Positions 26,565 to 35,258 of a stretch of DNA of 64,000 bases are shown piece after piece (position 1 is the stretch's first letter; every line of letters starts with the position of its first letter). The position numbers and the translations under genes were made by a program. The stretch is from Sulfitobacter sp. LCG007 (lineage in GTDB: Bacteria > Pseudomonadota > Alphaproteobacteria > Rhodobacterales > Rhodobacteraceae), in assembly GCF_040801785.1 (NCBI RefSeq), contig NZ_CP161806.1:99256-163255 (forward strand), written 5' to 3'. The notes under the pieces are model-generated. The model ran no database searches. It was given only the letters and a program-made list of their open reading frames with translations, and had not been told where the DNA came from.

Positions 26565-27946
26565 CAGCGCGGCTTGCGCTGGTCCACGACCCGGCGCGGT
26601 TTGGGCATCGTCACCGGATCGAAGATTGCGTCGCGGCTGACGATCTCGACCAGCGGGCGCAGGTTCGACAGGCGCAGCACGATGTCAGCGACGGTTTTAT
26701 CCATCTCGGCCTCGGACCCCTCGCGCGGCGCGACGAGCACCTTGAGCAAATCAGGCGAGAACGGATCGTCCGGCTGTTCGGAGGCGACGACGATCTGGTA
26801 TTCCTCCAGCCCCGGCACACGGTCCAGTTCCGCCTTTAGATTCCCCAGATTAACCAGCGCCCCCTTTACCTTGATGATGTCGCCGGTCCGTACCGGCTTC
26901 GACGACAGCCGGACCGAGGTCCGCCCGCAATGCGGACAGGGCGTGTGGTCCAGCGCCCCGACGTCGCCGATCTTGTAGCGCAGAAAGACCGTGCCCCGCC
27001 TGTTCAGGTGGGTGATCGCCAGCATCCCGGCCTCGCCGTCCGGCAGCCTCTCTCCGGTCGCATCGTCGACGATTTCGTGAAACACCTGATCGGGCATCGA
27101 CGAGTGGAAACCCGACCCGTCACAGCATTCGATCATCGTGCCGCCCTGCTCGGTCGAGCCGTAACGATTCACGATCACCGTGTCCGCACAGCCGAGCGTG
27201 CGCATCCGCGACCGCAGATCCTCGCGCATCGCGGGCGACGAGGCCTCGCCCGTGGTCATCACCATGCGCACAGCACTGAAATCCGCGCCAAGCTCGATCG
27301 CGCGCAGCAAGACGCGCCGGACAAATCCCGCGACGCCCCAGAGCACCGTCGCCTTGTGACGCGCCGCAGCGGCCACCGCCTCGTCCACAGAGCGGTTCAC
27401 CGGGTAGATGCTGTCGACCCGTCCCGTATTTCCGAAGACCATCGCCGCGCCCACGGCCCCCGCCTCGTCCGGCCCGCGCGAGAAGGCTCCCAGCGGAAAG
27501 TTCGTCATCGGAAAGAGGTTCGCGATCACATCCGTGGGTTCAAGCCCGATGAGGTCCGTGCGGGTGCGAAAGAGATCCTGATAGGCAAAGTGGTCATGTG
27601 CGGTGACAAAGATCGGCGCCGGCCGGCCGGAAGTCGTGCCCGTGGTGTAGATGATCTTCCAAAGCGTCGCTTCCTGCATCGGCAGCCCGTCGGGGTTCAG
27701 CCGGAAGGCCTCGGGCTGCTCCAGGAATTCCTTCTTGCCGATCGCCGGCAGCTTCTTCAGGTCCTCACGGTTCTGGATATCCGCCGGCGTCAGGCCCAGA
27801 TCGCGCATCACCCGCCCATAATAGGGATGATGCGCATGGCAGATCTCGACCATCCGAGACAGCAGCCGGTCCTGAAGCGCTTCGACCTCGCGCCAGGGGC
27901 GGCGCAGAATATCCGGCAAAGTGTAGTCGGCGGCAGTATCGGACAT
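26564..27946 (-). CDS. Phenylacetate-CoA ligase family AMP-binding protein
   Basis: This 460-residue adenylate-forming enzyme has the phosphate loop YTTGTTSGRPAPIF, the aromatic YGSTEQGG motif and the C-terminal PVRTGDIIKVKGALVNLGNLKAEL of the PaaK group, plus a Cys-rich HTPCPHCGRTS insertion typical of that branch. It activates a carboxylate as acyl-CoA via an acyl-AMP. Activation would feed the crotonase that follows. It is the second gene of the operon, 24 bases after the tandem hydrolase. The natural acid is unknown; PaaK-type ligases often take aryl or heteroaryl acids. Confidence 0.88.
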   Translation of the reverse strand: MSDTAADYTLPDILRRPWREVEALQDRLLSRMVEICHAHHPYYGRVMRDLGLTPADIQNREDLKKLPAIGKKEFLEQPEAFRLNPDGLPMQEATLWKIIYTTGTTSGRPAPIFVTAHDHFAYQDLFRTRTDLIGLEPTDVIANLFPMTNFPLGAFSRGPDEAGAVGAAMVFGNTGRVDSIYPVNRSVDEAVAAAARHKATVLWGVAGFVRRVLLRAIELGADFSAVRMVMTTGEASSPAMREDLRSRMRTLGCADTVIVNRYGSTEQGGTMIECCDGSGFHSSMPDQVFHEIVDDATGERLPDGEAGMLAITHLNRRGTVFLRYKIGDVGALDHTPCPHCGRTSVRLSSKPVRTGDIIKVKGALVNLGNLKAELDRVPGLEEYQIVVASEQPDDPFSPDLLKVLVAPREGSEAEMDKTVADIVLRLSNLRPLVEIVSRDAIFDPVTMPKPRRVVDQRKPR

Positions 27947-27970
27947 GAGGTGTCTCCGGAAATAGTTGGA

Positions 27971-29596
27971 TCAGCCCGCACACCCGGCATGGCGATGGGC
28001 AACGGGGGCAAAGACGTCGGATGGATCGCTGACGATCCGGACCGGCTGGCTCAGGCTGGCAAGGTCGGCGGCGGGATCGCGGTCTATCAGAAGCGACCAG
28101 ATCGCCGCGTAATGCTGCGGCTGCTTCAGGATCGCGATCGCCCGGCGGTTCAGGTCCCCTGCGGCGATCTGTGGCTCGGCCTTTCGGATCCCACGGTGCG
28201 AGGTGTCGAACCAGGGCCACCAAAGCTCCTGGTCGCGAAGGTGATGCCAGAGCCGAAGCAGATAGCCGCCATCGGCCACGGGCAGGATCTCCGGGGCGGG
28301 ATGCGCGCGGAAGGCCGCCCGCTCTTCGTCCGTCAGCAGCGCAGGCGAGCGCAGGAGAAGCGCGCGAACGCGTTCGGGCCGGTGCGCGGCAAAGGCGGCG
28401 GCCACGGTGCCACCGAGACCATTGCCCACAAGCTCGACCTGGGGCCAGCCCATCTCTTCCACCACGTCGTCGATCTGCTCGAGCCAGAGCTCAAGCGATA
28501 CTGGAGCCTCGATATCGGAATTGCCCATCCCGCCAAGATCGATTGCCAGCACCGGCCCATCGCCCGCCAGCGCCGCGATCTCCTCGCCGTGAAGCTGCGC
28601 GGCACCCGGCATGTCCGGCAGGAAGAGGCGCGGCATTCCGTCCGCCTCCAGCGACCGCCCGATGGCATAGACCACGCCATGACGCGTCGGCAGATAATCC
28701 GTGACCGCATTCGCCGCGCCAAAGCGATGACGCCATTCCGGCACCTCGCCCGTTGCGGGGGTAAGGCGCAAAAGCTCGAACTCTTCCTGCGCCGCCGCCT
28801 CAGGGTCACGGGAGATGACGCGCACAGGCGCGCCCTCGGGGTACATCCGGATGGTCTTGAACTGACTGTCCCCGGGCCGGTTCCCGAACACCGCCGGGCA
28901 CCGCAGTCCGCCGATATGATCCAGCGTGCTGTATCGGAACGCCGCGCGATAGGTCGGCGCGTAGGTCTCGGCCGCCTCGATCATGTCGAGCATGCCCCGG
29001 TGCAGAAAGTCGATATCAGGCAGATCAGCGGAAGCCCGGTGCGCGAGATCCTTCGCATCCCAGGGCCAGAAGACGTGCTGCTCGCGATAGCGGAACAGGG
29101 TCCAGGGCAGATGTGTCCCGTCCGCGGCGGGCTCGATCGGCGCGAGGTATCGCTCGAGCCGCTCGTCGGAATAGGGTTCGGCGAATATCGGCAGCCCGTC
29201 CGTCACGAGCAGCGCGGCCAGATCCGGATGCTGCACCGCAATGGCCAGCGCCACGCTGGCCCCGGTATGGCGTCCGTAAAGCGCCGCCTGGCCGATCCCG
29301 AGCTGCCGCATCCCCTCGGCGACGATATCCGCCAGCAAGGGGATCGTGACCTCATCCGCGTCTGGCGGGCCGGACAGGCCGAACCCCGGCAGGTCAAAGG
29401 CGAACGTCGTGAACTCTGCCGACCACAGATCCTGCAGCGGGGCCATCACACGGGCCGAGCAGGGGCTGGCGTGAAGCAGCACGACGGCAGGACCGCTGCC
29501 CTGCCGGACGTAGTGCAGCGGCCGGCCACGGACATCCAGATGGCCCTTGCGGACCCTTGCGGCGCGAGTCTTTCCCTGCTGCTGCATATTTGCCAT
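27971..29596 (-). CDS. Tandem alpha/beta-hydrolase-fold protein with both nucleophile serines replaced
   Basis: This 541-residue protein contains two alpha/beta-hydrolase domains. Domain 1 (about 18-280) has VVLLHASPCSARV and DLPGFGLSGP, but its nucleophile elbow reads G108-R-H-T-G, with His110 where Ser is expected. Domain 2 (about 325-530) has VLAIDLGGMGNSD and an elbow G391-N-G-L-G with Gly393. GxHTG elbows occur in a recognised clade of hydrolase-like proteins, so domain 1 may still be catalytic by another route. It is the first gene of the CoA operon; an operator lies 40 bases upstream. The function cannot be named. Confidence 0.8.
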   Translation of the reverse strand: MANMQQQGKTRAARVRKGHLDVRGRPLHYVRQGSGPAVVLLHASPCSARVMAPLQDLWSAEFTTFAFDLPGFGLSGPPDADEVTIPLLADIVAEGMRQLGIGQAALYGRHTGASVALAIAVQHPDLAALLVTDGLPIFAEPYSDERLERYLAPIEPAADGTHLPWTLFRYREQHVFWPWDAKDLAHRASADLPDIDFLHRGMLDMIEAAETYAPTYRAAFRYSTLDHIGGLRCPAVFGNRPGDSQFKTIRMYPEGAPVRVISRDPEAAAQEEFELLRLTPATGEVPEWRHRFGAANAVTDYLPTRHGVVYAIGRSLEADGMPRLFLPDMPGAAQLHGEEIAALAGDGPVLAIDLGGMGNSDIEAPVSLELWLEQIDDVVEEMGWPQVELVGNGLGGTVAAAFAAHRPERVRALLLRSPALLTDEERAAFRAHPAPEILPVADGGYLLRLWHHLRDQELWWPWFDTSHRGIRKAEPQIAAGDLNRRAIAILKQPQHYAAIWSLLIDRDPAADLASLSQPVRIVSDPSDVFAPVAHRHAGCAG

Positions 29597-29635
29597 TCTG
29601 CCCCCGAGGCGGCCAATCGACAGTCAACCCATCAT

Positions 29636-29649
29636 AACTGTTGACAGTT
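29636..29649. promoter_or_regulatory. Operator palindrome AACTGTnnACAGTT, copy D
   Basis: AACTGTTGACAGTT has intact 6-bp arms. On the plus strand it contains TTGACA (29641-29646), and CATTAT (29666-29671) lies 19 bases on as a possible -10 for the lyase gene at 29735. It also lies 40 bases upstream of the minus-strand hydrolase operon, so one site can control two divergent operons. Confidence 0.78.
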
Positions 29650-29734
29650 TACATCACAGCGGAAACATTATGTCCAGTACAGCAGCCGCGCGATTTCGCG
29701 TGCGCTCCAGCACCGAAACGGAGACTTTGACGAG

Positions 29735-30595
29735 ATGACCAAAGCCGCACGGCTCAAATCCATTCTCGCGCGCCGCGAGGCCGTGCTCATGCCGGGCACG
29801 CCGAACGCGCTGTTCGCCAACGTGATCGAAAATCTGGGCTACGAATGCGCCTACATAACGGGTGCGGGCGTCACGAACATGTTCCTCGGCGCGCCCGACG
29901 TCGGGCTGATCACCGCGACCGAGATGGCAGACCATATCGCGGCGATCGCAGACTCGGTGCAGATCCCCCTGCTGGTCGATGGCGACACCGGCTTTGGCAA
30001 CGCCATCAACGTCGGCCGGACGGTGCGCACCTATGAGCGCGCCGGGGCTGCGGGCATTCAGATCGAGGACCAGATCTTTCCGAAGAAATGCGGTCATTTC
30101 AACGGCAAGGGCGTGATCCCGACGGGCGAAATGGTCCAGAAGATCAGGGCCGCCGTCGATGCGCGCGCAGATGACGACTTTCAGATCATCGCGCGCACCG
30201 ACGCCATCGCGGTGCACGGCATCGAAGAGGCCATCGAGCGCGCCCACCGCTACGTCGAGGCCGGGGCGGATGTCACATTCGTCGAGGCGCCCGAAACCGG
30301 CGACGATATCCGCCGCATCACGCGCGAGCTGCCGGTGCCGCAGATCTTCAACTTCGTCTACGGCGGGAAGACCCCGCCCCTGGCCCATGCCGACCTGCGC
30401 GAGATGGGCTTCGGCGCGGCGCTGTTTGCAAACGCGGCGCTTCAGGCCGCGCTGCAATCCGTCACCGAAGTGCTGACTTCGTTGCGCGACGAGGGCTCGC
30501 TCGATCTCGTGCGGGACCGGCTCGCCAGCTTTGCCGAGCGTCAGTCGGCTGTCCGAAAAGACGACCACGACGCGCTCGAGCAACGCTACTCCTGA
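29735..30595 (+). CDS. Isocitrate lyase/PEP mutase family C-C lyase
   Basis: This complete 286-residue member has MPGTPNALFANVIENLGYE at the N-terminus, metal site LLVDGDTGFGNAIN, catalytic loop PKKCGH and IIARTDAIAVHGIEEAI. It resembles the truncated 5'-end gene at position 2 more than the 14458 copy (KKCGH loop, similar mid-region). It would cleave an alkylmalate or methylisocitrate-type intermediate. It opens a plus-strand operon with the dihydropyrimidinase and FAD oxidase genes and is preceded by operator copy D. Confidence 0.92.
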   Translation: MTKAARLKSILARREAVLMPGTPNALFANVIENLGYECAYITGAGVTNMFLGAPDVGLITATEMADHIAAIADSVQIPLLVDGDTGFGNAINVGRTVRTYERAGAAGIQIEDQIFPKKCGHFNGKGVIPTGEMVQKIRAAVDARADDDFQIIARTDAIAVHGIEEAIERAHRYVEAGADVTFVEAPETGDDIRRITRELPVPQIFNFVYGGKTPPLAHADLREMGFGAALFANAALQAALQSVTEVLTSLRDEGSLDLVRDRLASFAERQSAVRKDDHDALEQRYS

Positions 30596-30617
30596 GACGA
30601 CCGAAAAGGGCCAAGCC

Positions 30618-32003
30618 ATGTTCGACCTGCTCATCCGCAACGGTCTCGTCGCCATCCCGGACAACGAACCCGCGCCGCTCGACATCGCGGTGAGCGACGG
30701 CAGGATCGCCGCCGTGATGGCCCCCGGCACGTCCGCCGAGGCGGCCGAGACACTGGATGCCAGCGGGCGGCTGGTCCTGCCCGGCATGCTGGACGTTCAT
30801 GTGCACCTGGGCCATGGCAACGATATCTCGCGTCCCCGCGAGGCTTCGGATGCGGCGAGCGAAACCGCCGCGGCGGCATCGGGCGGGATCACCACGATCA
30901 TCCCCTTCATCCTGGCGGCCGAGGAGCACTCGACGATCTTCGACGGCATCCGCGCCACGACCGAGGCAGGGGCACGGATCGACTTCGGCTATCACCTCAT
31001 CATTTCGACCGAGGACCAGCTGGCGAAGGTGCCGGACTACGTGGCCGACTACGGCATCCCCAGCTTCAAGATCTTCATGAACAACCGCAACGGCGAGGGC
31101 ACGCGCCTTGGCCTGCCGGATATCGACGACGCCTATCTCTACCGCCTGGCCGAGGCCTGCGCGGCGCATGGCGCGATGGTCTGCCCGCACCCCGAAAGCA
31201 TCGAGGTGGCGCACTATCTGCGCGAGAAGGTGATGAAGGTCGATCCCGAGGGCACCGGCGGGCTCGCGACCTGGAACGCCTCGCGCCCCCCCTTTGTCGA
31301 GGCCGACGCGATCATCCGTGCCGCGCGGCTCTGCAAGGCCGCCGGATCGCCGATCTACGTGGTGCACACGTCATCCGGTGAGGCACTCGAGGCCGCGCTC
31401 ATGGCGCGCGAGATGGGCGTCGACATCACGATCGAGACCTGCCCCCATTACCTCACCCACGACGTGACCTGGGAACGGGGTACGGTCGGCAAGATCAATC
31501 CCCCCCTGCGCGAGGCGGCCGATTGCGAGGCGCTGTGGCAGGGCATCCTGGACGGGGTCGTCGACACCATCGCATCGGATCATGTTCACCGCACCATCGC
31601 GGGCAAGGATGGCGGCATCTGGAAGGCATCCCCGGGATGTCCCGGCCTCGAGACCCTGCTGCCCGTGATGCTGACAGAAGGCCATCACAAGCGCGGCGTC
31701 CCGATCAGCCGGATCGTCTCCATGCTGGCCGAAAACCCCGCCCGCGCCATGGGGCTCTGGGGTCGCAAGGGGGCGATCCAGCCCGGCTTCGACGCCGATT
31801 TCGCCCTTGTTGACATCGACCGGACCTATACGCTGCGCAGCGATGATCTGTTGTCGGACGCTGGCTATTCGATCTACGAGGGATGGGAGCTGCGCGGAAA
31901 GGTCACGGATACGCTGGTCCGCGGCAAGGCGGTCTACCGCGACGGCCGGATCGTCGAAGAAAGCGCGGGCCACGGGACCTATCTGAAGCGCAGGCTTGCG
32001 TGA
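30618..32003 (+). CDS. Dihydropyrimidinase/D-hydantoinase-type amidohydrolase
   Basis: This is a 461-residue protein from ATG 30618 (MFDLLIRNGLV), 22 bases after the lyase stop; longer frames run into that gene. It has the binuclear metal set: His61 and His63 in DVHVHLGHG, Lys151 (SFKIF) as the likely carboxylated bridge, His in YVVHTSSGEAL and TCPHYL, and Asp in ASDHVHRT. It hydrolyses cyclic amides or ureides such as dihydropyrimidines, hydantoins or allantoin. With the ATP-dependent HyuAB at 10065-13843 it gives the cluster two independent ring-opening activities. Confidence 0.92.
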   Translation: MFDLLIRNGLVAIPDNEPAPLDIAVSDGRIAAVMAPGTSAEAAETLDASGRLVLPGMLDVHVHLGHGNDISRPREASDAASETAAAASGGITTIIPFILAAEEHSTIFDGIRATTEAGARIDFGYHLIISTEDQLAKVPDYVADYGIPSFKIFMNNRNGEGTRLGLPDIDDAYLYRLAEACAAHGAMVCPHPESIEVAHYLREKVMKVDPEGTGGLATWNASRPPFVEADAIIRAARLCKAAGSPIYVVHTSSGEALEAALMAREMGVDITIETCPHYLTHDVTWERGTVGKINPPLREAADCEALWQGILDGVVDTIASDHVHRTIAGKDGGIWKASPGCPGLETLLPVMLTEGHHKRGVPISRIVSMLAENPARAMGLWGRKGAIQPGFDADFALVDIDRTYTLRSDDLLSDAGYSIYEGWELRGKVTDTLVRGKAVYRDGRIVEESAGHGTYLKRRLA

Positions 32004-33565
32004 CAGTCGCGGAGCTCGCCGCCCGCGTCCCCGATCTGCGGCTGCTGACCGAGGGTCTCGAACTCTTCCGCACCGACGTCAGCTATGTTTCCGACCACCT
32101 GCCACTCGCGGTCGCCGTCCCGCAGGACGAGGCGCAGATCGTGGCGCTGGTGCAGGCTGCCCGCGATCTCGGTCTGACCCTGTCGGTGCGCGGCGGCGGA
32201 ATGTCCTACAGCGCCGGATACATCGCCACCAACGAGCGGACCGTGCTGATCGATATGTCCGCAATGGACCGGATCGTCGAGCTGAACGTCACCGACAGAT
32301 ATGTCACCGTCGAGCCGGGCGTGACCTGGCACCAGCTGCGCGAGGCGCTGCGCCTGCACGGGCTGACCACTCCTTTCTGGGGCACCTTCTCGGGGCGTCA
32401 CGCAACGGTGGGCGGCTCGGTCTCGCAGGGGGCAAAGTTTTACGGATCGGCCTCGCGGGGCGGATCCGCCGAAACGGTTCTGGCGCTGCGCGTCGTCACC
32501 GGACGCGCCGAGGTGATCGCCACCGGCTCGTCTTCGGGATCGGTCCGCGGCAGTCCCTTCTTCCGGAACTACGGGCCCGATCTGACCGGCATGTTCCTCG
32601 GCGATTGCGGCGCCTTCGGGATCAAGACGCGCATCAGCCTTGTGCTTGTCCCCGCAGCCGAAACCGAAGCCTACGCGTCGTTCAGCTTCGACGATCCCGC
32701 AGCACTCATGGGTGCCATGGCACAGATCGGGTCCGGCCTGCTGGCAAGCGAATGCAGCGGGATCGACCCTTATACCGCCCGCAGCCGGATGGCGAGCCAG
32801 GGGCTGGTCGCGGATCTGAAGACCGTGGGGGAAGTCGTCAGCCAGTCGAGGCACAAGGCGTCGGGCCTGCGTGACGCCGCGCTGATCGCCCTTTCGGGGA
32901 GGCGCTTCGCAAAGCGGATCGGCTATCTGATGAGCGCCACGGTCGAGGGCGCAGACCGGCACGAGGCCGGGCGCAAACTGGCACGCCTGCGCCGGATCGC
33001 GCGCGACGCGGGCGGCGTTGCGGTGCCGGCCTCGATCCCCCGTGTCCAGCGCCGCATCCCCTTCCCGCCAATGAACACCGCGCTTCTGACGCCGGGCGGC
33101 AAGCGGATGGCCTGGCTGCATACGGTCGTGCCGAATTCGCTTGGCCCCGAAACCTTTACCCGCACGGAAGACGTATTCACCCGACTGGGCCCCGAACTCG
33201 AGCCGCACGGCATCGGCCACGGCTATCTGCTGTCGACACACGGACCGACCGCCGTGGGGGTCGAGGCGCTGATCCGCTGGCCGGACGCGCCCCTGCCGCT
33301 TCATCTCGCGCCGATGACCGCCGACGAGCGCGCCGCAGTCCGCTCACGGCCCGACAATCCGGCCGCGCGCGATGTCCTCGCGCGCCTGACAGGTGAAATC
33401 CTCGATCAATGGCGCGATCTCGGCGGAGTCCATATGCAGATCGGCCGGAAGTATCCCTATTTCGAGACGCGCGTTGCCGAAGTGCAGGCTCTGCTTGGCG
33501 CGCTGAAGTCGCTGCATGATCCGGATGGCATTCTGTCGCCGGGCAATCTGTTTTCCCTGAAATAG
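32000..33565 (+). CDS. FAD-linked oxidase (GlcD/PCMH-type)
   Basis: This is a 521-residue protein started at GTG 32000, which overlaps the dihydropyrimidinase stop (GTGA). The N-terminal PCMH FAD domain shows RGGGMSYSAGYIA, VTVEPGVTWHQLREAL and TVGGSVSQGAKFYGSAS. The C-terminal part ends HDPDGILSPGNLFSLK, as in 4-cresol/vanillyl-alcohol and glycolate oxidases. It would oxidise a hydroxy acid or alcohol. The upstream portion of the open frame is a shadow of the previous gene. It is the last gene of its operon, convergent with the ABC binding protein. Confidence 0.88.
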   Translation: MTVAELAARVPDLRLLTEGLELFRTDVSYVSDHLPLAVAVPQDEAQIVALVQAARDLGLTLSVRGGGMSYSAGYIATNERTVLIDMSAMDRIVELNVTDRYVTVEPGVTWHQLREALRLHGLTTPFWGTFSGRHATVGGSVSQGAKFYGSASRGGSAETVLALRVVTGRAEVIATGSSSGSVRGSPFFRNYGPDLTGMFLGDCGAFGIKTRISLVLVPAAETEAYASFSFDDPAALMGAMAQIGSGLLASECSGIDPYTARSRMASQGLVADLKTVGEVVSQSRHKASGLRDAALIALSGRRFAKRIGYLMSATVEGADRHEAGRKLARLRRIARDAGGVAVPASIPRVQRRIPFPPMNTALLTPGGKRMAWLHTVVPNSLGPETFTRTEDVFTRLGPELEPHGIGHGYLLSTHGPTAVGVEALIRWPDAPLPLHLAPMTADERAAVRSRPDNPAARDVLARLTGEILDQWRDLGGVHMQIGRKYPYFETRVAEVQALLGALKSLHDPDGILSPGNLFSLK

Positions 33566-33599
33566 AGACACATCCGCGCCGGATTGCTGGCATGAAAAG

Positions 33600-33623
33600 G
33601 CCGGGGCAATCGCCTGCCCCGGC
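33600..33623 (-). terminator. Rho-independent terminator of the ABC binding-protein gene
   Basis: GCCGGGGCA (33600-33608) pairs with TGCCCCGGC (33615-33623). On the minus strand the stem is followed directly by CTTTTC. It lies 20 bases after the stop of the minus-strand gene at 33644, and may also stop the convergent oxidase transcript. Confidence 0.8.
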
Positions 33624-33643
33624 AGTTGGGGAAGAATTCTGTC

Positions 33644-35143
33644 CTATTCGAATGAATCGAGCCGGACGATGCCATCGGGGAAGGGCTCGTATCCGGCATC
33701 CTTCGTGGCGCCGTAAACAAGGTTGATGTCCCAGAGCGGCAGGAATTCCCGCAGCTCGTTGCCCCGCCGGAAGGCCGCGGTGATGATTTCCTGCTGCTTT
33801 GCCTTGTCGGCTTCCTCGCGCTGCGCCTTCACCATCTTGTCGATTTCCGGATCCGCGCTCCAGTTATGCGTGCCGGCCTCGTACATCGTCCCGAGGATGG
33901 TCTCGGCGTGAAACTGCGACGAGCCGAAGGCGAAGAAGGTCATCTTGTCGAGCTGGTTCTGCACCCATTTCGGGAAATAGGCCGTGAACTCCAGCGAGTT
34001 GAGCTCAACGTTGATGCCAGCCTCCTTGAGATAGCCCGCGATCGCCTGCGCCTGCTCGTTGGCCAGCGCGAAGTTGTTGTTGGGATAGTCCATCACGACG
34101 GGCGTTCCGTCATAGCCGGACTCCTTCACCAGCGCCTTGGCCTTTTCGGGATCGTATTGCACCGGCTCGAAGTCGGCGGTGTAGCCCTCGTTGTTCGGCG
34201 GGATGATGATCCCTGTCGCCTTGCCGGTGCCGCGCATCAGCTTCTCGGCAATCGCCTCGCGGTCGATCGCATAGTCCACGGCCTCGCGCAGCTTGGGATT
34301 GTCGAAAGGCGCGACGGTCGGGTTCATCCCCAGATAGGCCACGCGAAAGCCGGACTCGGCCGCCACAATCAGGTTCGGGTCGTTTTCCAGCATGGGAACC
34401 AGCGAGGGCGGCAGATCGGGAACGATATCGACTTCGCCCGACAGCAGCGCGTTGGCACGTCCGGCGTCGGACGGGATCGGTCGGAAGGTCGCCTTCTTCA
34501 CCGGAAGCTCGCCCCCCCACCAGTCGGGGAAGAACTCGAGCACCATCTTGTCGTCCTTGACCCACTCGACCATCTTGTAGGGACCGGTGCCGACCGGCTT
34601 GGTCGCATAGCCGTCATCACCGACCTCTTCCCAGTATTTCCGGGACATGACGTAGGTGTACTTGGTCTGGCGGTCGAAGATCGCATAGGCTGCCTTGATC
34701 TTGAAGACGACGGTATAATCGTCGGGCGCCTCGACAGTTTCGACCTGCTTCAGGAAGTTGCGGACCGGAGTCTTGTCGTCCGCCAGGATACGTTCAACCG
34801 TCCAGACCACGTCATGGGCCGTCATGTCGTAGCCGTTGTGAAACTTCACGCCCTTGCGGATGTGGAACGTCCATGTCTTCAGGTCGTCGGAATGCTCCCA
34901 GCTCTCGGCGATCTGCGGAATGACCTCTCCGTTCTTGCCGATCTTCGTCAGCGCCTCGAACACGTTCAGCCGGTAGTTCAGCGCGATGGGTGAGGTGTCC
35001 TTGCTCGGGTCGAGCGTCGGAAAGTCGCTCGAGAGGGCGATGGTCAGTTCCTCCGGCGCGGCCTGCACCGCGGGACCGGCCATCATGGCGGCCGCCAGCA
35101 GGGCACCGCCAAGGGCCGTCCTCATGCGTGTAATGTATGTCAT
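33644..35143 (-). CDS. ABC transporter substrate-binding protein, family 5 (DppA/OppA-like)
   Basis: This is a 499-residue protein from the ATG at 35143, with GGGAGA seven bases upstream. A Sec signal peptide (TRMRTALGGALLAAAMMAG, cut near AVQA) precedes the SBP_bac_5 fold: LTIALSSDFPTLDPSKD, WTFHIRKGVKFHNGYDMTAHDVVWTVERI and GTGPYKMVEWVKDDKM. It is periplasmic. It has no permease genes beside it, but it carries the same operator as the permease-ATPase operon at 16690-20482, which lacks a binding protein. The two parts probably form one importer. Confidence 0.92.
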   Translation of the reverse strand: MTYITRMRTALGGALLAAAMMAGPAVQAAPEELTIALSSDFPTLDPSKDTSPIALNYRLNVFEALTKIGKNGEVIPQIAESWEHSDDLKTWTFHIRKGVKFHNGYDMTAHDVVWTVERILADDKTPVRNFLKQVETVEAPDDYTVVFKIKAAYAIFDRQTKYTYVMSRKYWEEVGDDGYATKPVGTGPYKMVEWVKDDKMVLEFFPDWWGGELPVKKATFRPIPSDAGRANALLSGEVDIVPDLPPSLVPMLENDPNLIVAAESGFRVAYLGMNPTVAPFDNPKLREAVDYAIDREAIAEKLMRGTGKATGIIIPPNNEGYTADFEPVQYDPEKAKALVKESGYDGTPVVMDYPNNNFALANEQAQAIAGYLKEAGINVELNSLEFTAYFPKWVQNQLDKMTFFAFGSSQFHAETILGTMYEAGTHNWSADPEIDKMVKAQREEADKAKQQEIITAAFRRGNELREFLPLWDINLVYGATKDAGYEPFPDGIVRLDSFE

Positions 35144-35258
35144 CGGTGTCTCCCAGTGTGTCACGGCGCCTGTTTCGTCCGGGACGGGGGCGCATCGTTT
35201 GGCAGAAGCGCGGGTGCACCACCGCTTCCTGGGTTCGAGGCTAGAGGCTCGATCCGCC

